The position numbers were made by a program, and so were the translations under genes. Below are positions 57,371 to 64,000 of a DNA stretch of 64,000 bases, piece by piece; position 1 is the stretch's first letter; every line of letters starts with the position of its first letter. This DNA comes from Allodiplogaster sudhausi (taxonomy: Eukaryota > Nematoda > Chromadorea > Rhabditida > Diplogasteridae). Where the stretch lies: NCBI GenBank assembly GCA_945643635.1, contig CALZFC010000053.1, positions 186,001-250,000 of the forward strand, read 5' to 3'. The notes below the pieces were generated by a model. It was not told the DNA's origin and made no database searches. It saw nothing but the letters and a program-made list of their open reading frames with translations.

Positions 57371-58219
57371 CCATGATTTGATTTGGAGGAGAAGACAGAA
57401 ACGGATGCTTCTCTCTCAATGATGAAAATGCAGAGTATTTATGCATGTACAATCAACTCGCAAAATTTCTTCGTCATTCGCTTGACCTTCAAACTTTCTA
57501 GTTTTTTAAGCTATGCATTGAAAACATAAAATTTGCCAGCTTTACGAATAAATATTAATATTTGACAAATGCGTGCAAATAAAGTAGAAATTTTTCATTC
57601 TTGTTTAAAGCAGCACGAAACTCAATGGTTCTGAATTTTGCTAACAATTGTATAATTATTCTCGCCCTCGTGTCAGGAAAAAGGCGCGAATTCAAACATG
57701 AGTTTTTGTCCTCTTTGAGATCGCGTGTGGCATTGCGTAGTGAAGAATGCATTCTTGCCGCCTGCCTCTTAAATACATCTGGTACTTATTTGTCAGCAGT
57801 TCAACCTCTAAACACCAAACAAACAGCAAAGCGGAAAGAACGCGGCGTCTTTCCTTTCGATTTAATCCTTTCAAACAGTTGTACATATTGATGTTCACCT
57901 CATCGCTGTCTTTATTTCTCTTTCGTAATCTCTCTCCCTGCATTTTCTCCCACACTCTCCTTTCCTTTACTATTTCTCTGCCATATGCCTAGGACTCTCT
58001 TCAATTTTCAAGGTTCCTCTTTCAAGAAACATCACATATTCACTGAACGCAGAATAAAAGAAGGCGTGTTGTTCAGACAGCCAATGCAAGTAATCTTGTC
58101 TTTACTTCAGTCGTTTCATGAGATAAGAAGAGGGGCAAGGAGGGAGTGAGAGAGATAGAGAGAAAGAGAGAAAGAGAGAGAAAGAGGGAAAGAGGGAGAA
58201 AGAGAGAGAGAGAGAGTGT

Positions 58220-58271
<52 letters not shown>

Positions 58272-58524
58272 GAGAGAATGCGATCTGAAAAGCAATCTGC
58301 AACGCTTGTAACATAACGATCAAGTTAGTGGCCCTTATTCTAGGAAAGAATTGTGTAAATTCGATTTTTAACGTTGAAATGTTCATATTCTTTTGTTTTA
58401 TCGTTCCATTTCTCTCTCTCTCACTCCCGCTCATTCTATTTCTCCAACTATCCTCTCTCTCTCTCTCTCTTCCTCTCATATTTATCTCTATTTCCTCCCT
58501 CATTTCTTCTAGTCCTCTCCGAAG
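57371..58524. other. Spacer between second and third P450
   Basis: 3' flank of the second gene, then a stretch (57640-57700) with GTGTCAGGAAAAAGGCGCGAA that also occurs at 63899-63922. A GA tract lies at 58140-58275. TTTCTTCTAG at 58502-58511 is a possible acceptor just before the next ATG. No gene seen. Confidence 0.45.
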
Positions 58525-60732
58525 ATGCTCATCTTGCTGCTCCTTTTCGTGGTTGCCTTCCTCTACATCATCTCCTTCTACCGAAACGTCCGCCGCTATC
58601 CAAAGGGCCCGCTTCCTCTTCCTTTCATCGGCAATCTCTATCATGTCAGAGCGGGAAATATAAATTTTTAAGTTGATAATTATACATTTCTCCATGTCCT
58701 GGATGAGGCTCGTCCTCTAATGCCATCTCATTCTTCTTTACTATCTTTCTCTCTCTCTTTCTCGCTCTCTCTCTCTCTTTTTCTCTCTCTCCCTCTCACT
58801 ATGTCCCTCTCACTCTCAAATCCCTGACTCCCTACTTTCTTTCAATCTCTCTCTCTATTTCAATTTCGGCCCTTACCATCCTCTTGTCGATGTTCGAGGT
58901 ACTGCTGTCTAATGTGTTTGTCAGCAACAAGTAAGAGTACTAATTGATTTCGCTACAGACAAGAGTGTAGTTTGACGGCTGCTCTCTCCGGTGTAGTCTA
59001 GCTTCTGTGCTTGAGTGGCATTATTATTTTTTTGCAAAATAAATAAAACATAAATTTAGAAAAAGTGGTTAAAATAAAAGATTCATTGGAAATGTGTTTT
59101 AAAAATATATATGTAAATTAAAGTTAAAATCTAGCTTCTGTGCTTGAATGACATTATTATTTCCTAAAAGATTCATAGGAAGTGTATTTTAAAAAATATA
59201 TAAATTAATGCCAAAAAATTAAAATAAACTTCAATTACTTTTTTCTACAGCTTGAATCCAACAACCTGCACGAGCAGCTGCATGCGCTGAGTGCCGAGCA
59301 CGGCTCGTGCTACACGATCTTCCTGCCGAGGCCGACCGTCATCTTCACCGAGTACTCTGTCATCAAAGAGGCACTCGTTAAGTATGGTGATGCTCTCTTT
59401 TTAGACTTCTCACTTAGGTTTAAAGCGGCCAAAAACCTACACTTGAATTCGCGCCCTTTTGCCTGAGACTATGGCGAAAGTGATTGTGATAGAGAACAAT
59501 ATGAAGCCAGAAAAATCAAATAGGCTACGGTTTTTTCGTGCTTGCTAACGGCTTTGCGCTTAAGGCTCCAACGGAATGGCCAACACTTTATTTTGCAGGA
59601 CTTTTAAGGGTTTAACGGTCTAAAACAACTAGGCATGTTCGAATCAAATGACTCTTATAGTTAGAATATGTTGTAATGAAGTAGACCATTGTATCGATTC
59701 CGGCGATCAGTATAATTCACGACCATCGGCCGTAAATTGGTGAGGAAGGTGACAAATATAACATTTTTTGTAGGCGAGCACTTAGTTCTAATTATGTATG
59801 TATATCGTTACGGTATAATCCTTCACAGGCGAGCACTTCGCTGGCCGCTGGAACGGCCCGCCCGACTCGCTGTTCCTGGCGACTCCTCAGACCGGCGTCC
59901 TCTTCTCGGACGGGCCGGTCTGGCAGCGGCAGAGACGAGTCGCGCTCAGAATCATGCGGGACTTTGGCGTCGGACGAACGCTCATCGAGGAGAAGGTGGG
60001 AACATTTTTTTTTAATTTGCATTTCATATTTAATATTTACATCTGCAAAAATGCTGTATAAGGCATCTCCTTCAGATCAACCGCTCGCTTGGTGAACTGC
60101 TGGACGAACTCAAGAACCTGAATAGCGCTAAGCCCGCCGACCTCGGCCTTCCGATTCAGGTGAACTGACATAAATGTGATGAGGATATTCGATAAAAAAA
60201 GTAATTTGAATGAATTTTAAATTTCCCGCCCAGCTCTGCGTCGGAAATGTGATGAACGAGATTCTCTTCGGCTTCCACTACAAGTACACGGACACGGCGC
60301 GCTTCGAGTATCTTGTCGATATCATTGCGCAACATTTGCTACTTATCAAGGTGCATATCTTGCATGAGTCCTATGAAATGCATGGTGCCTTCTCTTGCAA
60401 CTAACAATTCAACAAAATCAAAGTTCATCAACAGTAAGCAAGTTTCAATCCCAGATTATTCTAGCCTCATAAAAGGTGTTGAAATTTTATGGTCTGTGTT
60501 TGAAAGACGAAGAGAATTAAATAAAACCTTCTTGAAATGAAGGAAATAGTTGCCTCTGAGGTGGGGAGGTTGGTTCTACTGGAGGCGATGCATAACTGCG
60601 CATTCTAGGAGAGCTTCGCCGTCCTCCTCGTGCAAGCGTGGCCCTGGCTCCGCCACGTCCCTGTCCTTGGCTACTATGGCTATGACGCCATGGTACAGAA
60701 CATTCAAAAGGTAGGGAAGGGAGACTTCTGTC

Positions 60733-60903
60733 TTTAAAGGAGGATGGCCATCGAACCCTGGAAATAAGCACTCTCATTTTCACGCTTTTTTATGTGCTAT
60801 TTCACAGGAAAAAAGCACATGCGCGAATGAGAGTGCTAATTGTAAGTGACGCGGCGATTTAAAATCTCGCATACATAGTGTTTCTTTGATCGCCCTCCCT
60901 TGA
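60733..60903. mobile_element. MITE in intron 6 of the third P450
   Basis: TTTAAAGGAGGATGGCCATCG faces TTGATCGCCCTCCCTTGA. It is the counterpart of 46679-46832 at the same intron position, with an inner inverted pair (CTCTCATT, AATGAGAG). Confidence 0.65.
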
Positions 60904-61328
60904 CAGAACTTCTTTGGCTGATCTAAAAAATTAATGAATATACACACTTTAAAGGTGAACAAAAATGTTACATTTATACGGAATGGAGGATGAGACGGAA
61001 GTTCAATTTTCCTTTTTTACAGTACCACGTCTTCATCGAGGACCAAGTGCGCGAGCAGACGGAAGAATACGAGAAGAGCGGACGGGAAGAGGAGGAGGAG
61101 CCGGCCAACTTTGTCCACGCCTACTTGGCTGAGCAGAAGCGTGCGCCAGAAGGGGAGCTCGAGTCAGGAAATATATTGATTAGAAATATGTTTATGATTA
61201 ACTATTGGATTACTTTCAAACACAGAATTAATAGTAATAATAATAATAGTATTAGATGTTTATATTCATCACGTTGTTGAGATATAATTTTTTGCTTTCA
61301 TTCCCAACATCGTCTGATTTTTATCCCT

Positions 61329-61458
61329 CTCGCTATATCTCTTTCTATCTCTCTATCTTTCTCTCTCCATCTCGCTATATCTCTTTCTATCTCTCTATCT
61401 TTCTCTCTCCATCTCGCTATATCTCTTTCTATCTCTCTATCTTTCTCTCTCCATCTCG
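61329..61458 (+). repeat. 42-bp minisatellite, three copies, in intron 7
   Basis: A unit CTCGCTATATCTCTTTCTAT plus CT-rich sequence is repeated three times with a 42-base period. As 42 is a multiple of three it leaves a repeated open frame that is not coding. Confidence 0.85.
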
Positions 61459-63306
61459 CCCTCTCTTTCTTCTCTCTCTCTCTCTCTCTCTTCTTCTCTC
61501 TCTCTCCGCTGTTGCAGCATGGCAAACCTGGTGCAGATCTGCCTCGACTTCTGGCTGGCCGGCATGGAAACGACGTCGACCACGCTGCGGTGGGCGCTGC
61601 TCTTTCTACTCCTCCCGCATCGTCGCCCTCTCTGACCGGCCTTCTCTTCCCTACTCCAACGCTGTCATCCTCGAGATCCAGCGAGCATGCAACATGGTGC
61701 CATTTGTCGCGCTCCATCGATGTTAGAATCATTTGAATTCCTTATCAACTGCTCTCGATTTCTTCCCGTCCTTTCAATTAACCCTGCTGATTTTTAGCCT
61801 AATGTTAGTCTTCTTTCTTCATTGTCACATCAGAAAGTGGAGAGAATTGCAGGCCTAAAAATAACAACAAAATTTTTTTTATATTAATCTTAATTTTATA
61901 TTTTATATTTATCAGGCACTCATGACAGCGTCATCGCCGGTCACGTGATCCCCGAGGACACGCTCGTCTTGCCTCAGATTCATTCTGTCCTCGGGCACGA
62001 CGAGACATTCGAGGCGGCCGAGGAGTTCAGGCCGATAAGATTCCTGGCCGAAGATGGAAAGACCATGAGGAAGGTGACGAGGGAAAGGGGACGTATGCAA
62101 GAGAGAGAGCGCGAGCGAGAGAGAGAGAAAGAGAGAGAGAGAGAGAAAGAGAAAGAGAGAGAAAGAGAGAAAGAGCGAGCGAGGGAGAGAAAGAGAGAGA
62201 GAGAGAGTGAGAGAGAGAGAGAGAAAGAGAGAGAGAGCGAGAGAGAGAAAGAGAGAGCGAGAGAGACAACGAGAGAAGTAAGAAAAGACTGCGAGAGAGC
62301 AGAGAGAGCAGAGAGAGAGAGTGAAACGAGAAGAAAGCAAGCTGAAACTTATAAAACCAAATATAGTGAATAAGGCAACACAAAGGAGCTATGATCAGCA
62401 ATTCGAAGATGCTCATATTATATATTTCATTCTGATCGCAGAAAACATTCTTCGTGGAATTATAAACATTGAGAAAATGATAGGAAATCATAGGAGAGAC
62501 AGGGAGAGAGAGAGAGAGAGAAAATTAGAGAAAAAGAGAAACTGTTTATATGTTTTCCTACAGGACGCTGTCGAGCGTCTGATAGCATTCGGCATGGGCA
62601 AGCGGCAGTGCGTCGGCGAGGGACTCGCGAGAGTTTCTTTCTTTTTTTCTTAAAATTAAGTTGACATATTTTATTTATACCTATTATTTACAAAAATCAC
62701 CTTAATTACCCTTGAATCGCCACGTAGTACGAAATAATATTTTTGCCGATATGTCAACTAAACTAGTACCTGATATGATTATGATTATTAAATTAGTTGG
62801 CGCAGACAAGAATAAAAAAATTACAAATAAAACAAAATATTAAAAAAAAATTCCTCTAGGCCGAGCTCTTCCTCATTCTGACGACACTCGTCCATCGTTA
62901 TCAGTTCACTCCGAATGGCTCGATTGACATGACTCCCGTCTTTTCGTCCGTTCTCGCGCCCAAGCCATACGATTGTTTCGTCTCGGCGAGGAATTAAGAG
63001 TGAAACAGATTTAGAGGGGCAAATAATTTTTTTATCTTTTTTTTAACGATGTAATTCTGTGCTTTTTTGTATTGTGTCCCCAGCTTTTCACTCGATTTAA
63101 CGATAAAAAATTTATACTCTATAGGGGCGTTGTATTCTTATTACATTAGTCATTTTGCTTTTAAATTATTAGTCCATGTATGCTACATACATACATACAT
63201 ATGTGCGTCCTAATGCTAATGCACTATGCTACCTGAGATACTTGAGATGTAGATATTGATAGATAGTGATAGCGACAAACTGGATTCTTAAGGACAAGGA
63301 ATCGAA

Positions 63307-64000
63307 TCAGACGACGACATAAGTGATGATGAAGCCCGGCTGGTTGTAGCGAGTGTAGCCAATGATTGGCATGAGGGAGCCGTCCGAGATCAGCGCGACG
63401 CCGGCGTCGGCGCGGCAGCAGAATCTTGGGAAAATTTTTCAATAAATAAATAAATAACCAATAACTAATAAATCATTAATTTTAAAAAATAGCTATAAGA
63501 AAAGAAATAAACAATCAATAGAGGAGAAAAATTTTGACAAATTGTTAATTATTCTTATGCCGGACGCAAAGCTCTCAGAAAACCAGCAAAATACCAATAT
63601 TTCTGTGGTGCTAATTACAGCTTTAAAATAATAATAATTATGAGTTCAAATGGCGTGCGAAGCGCGTCTTACCGAGGTCCGGTCAGGGAAGCCGGGCCGT
63701 TCTTCACTTCAACGCCGCCGTAAACGCAGCCTTGAAAAGATTGTGATAAAAAATAACTACAATAAAAACTTCTAAGAAAATTTTTTTCAACCAGTCGTCC
63801 TGATTTTATTTAAAGAAAGAGAATAAATGGACGTTCGAATTGTCAATATCGCCTCTTTGCCATTTTTATGGTACGCCAATCCTTTAGAATATATCTTTCG
63901 TGTCAGGAAAAAAGGCGCGAATTCAAACTTTAATTTTTGGCAACTATTATATTACCTTCTGCACACGCGCCGCCGCCGTACGCAGCGAGAGTGGCGCGGA
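63307..64000 (-). CDS. 3' exons of an unrecognised cysteine-containing protein (gene Y)
   Basis: The gene runs off the right edge. Exons are 64000-63956 (partial), 63730-63673 and 63424-63307 (TGA at 63307-63309), joining in frame. The visible tail carries AYGGGACAEGC, GVEVKNGPASLTGPR, FCCRADAGVALISDG and GYTRYNQPGFIITYVVV. Several cysteines and glycines suggest a secreted protein, but I do not recognise the family. It converges on the third P450. A truncated duplicate lies beyond the first P450 (49366-49797), where the AYGGGACAE exon is missing, so the P450 and the tail of this gene were duplicated together. Confidence 0.6.

Larger units (their letters stand above)
58525..62997 (+). pseudogene. 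Cytochrome P450, third copy, exon 8-9 deletion
   Basis: Twelve-exon layout as in its neighbours: 58525-58644, 59251-59386, 59829-59995, 60076-60159, 60234-60350, 60609-60710, 61023-61162, fused 8/9 61518-61721, 61916-62073, 62564-62632, 62860-62997 (TAA). Exons 8 and 9 are joined: the sequence passes from the RWALL codons of exon 8 (about 61600) straight into the middle of exon 9, without the end of exon 8, intron 8 or the start of exon 9. The join is out of frame and gives TGA at 61633-61635, before the ExxR (EIQR) and haem Cys. All other exons are open and conserved, with FGMGKRQCVGEG, so the loss is recent, or the join is an assembly collapse between CT repeats. Exon 3 here has an ordinary GT donor (gtggga), unlike the other two. 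Confidence 0.82.

Noticed and set aside
61298..61732. Minus-strand Arg/Glu-rich frame
   Set aside because: It is the complement of the 42-bp minisatellite and of P450 exons 8/9.

Overview
The window is nuclear DNA of an invertebrate, most probably a nematode. The genes are split by many introns with polypyrimidine-AG acceptors. Three P450 genes encode CYP2-clan enzymes of the nematode type. Acceptor-like sites (TTTCAG or CTCAG) lie only a few bases before several start codons, which would suit spliced-leader trans-splicing. Long GA/CT microsatellites sit in many introns. I cannot name the species; nothing here is bacterial or viral.

Left and middle (about 1.1-42.7 kb): a head-to-tail array of eight related genes, all on the minus strand, encoding short ionotropic glutamate receptor-like proteins (about 413-426 residues). 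Eleven exons, here lettered A to K from N to C terminus, recur with the same lengths and phases: A-B are the S1 half of the ligand-binding domain, C is transmembrane helix M1, D is M3, E-J are S2, and K is the last helix. Three copies read through (4426-10924, 21354-24685, 39823-42653). Five are broken, each in a different way: 1120-3135 has lost the pore exons; 14476-17815 and 35015-38200 are frameshifted; 26042-29647 and 31007-34009 carry nonsense codons in the M3 exon. A relic of exon K at 12.4-12.6 kb suggests a ninth, almost deleted copy. The array falls into two subfamilies by its C terminus (the three left copies against the five right ones).

Right (about 44.4-63.0 kb): three tandem plus-strand cytochrome P450 genes with identical twelve-exon structure. 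The first two encode intact 500-residue enzymes; the third has an internal deletion that fuses exons 8 and 9 out of frame.

Flanks: each cluster carries the last exons of a small unrecognised neighbour gene as a partial duplicate (X at 300-806 and 3795-4110; Y at 49366-49797 and 63307-64000), which marks the edges of the duplication units.

Mobile DNA is abundant: a 2.4-kb inverted-repeat foldback element in one receptor intron with a single-arm relative at 51 kb, both containing a tRNA-like segment; a 330-bp hAT-type MITE with an exact 8-bp target duplication; a 399-bp mariner-type MITE; and two further families of small inverted-repeat elements in introns and spacers. Many reading frames over the GA/CT runs (Ser/Leu or Arg/Glu repeats) are not genes. 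Several exon-intron boundaries appear to use a GC donor, and this recurs at the same place in paralogues of both clusters.
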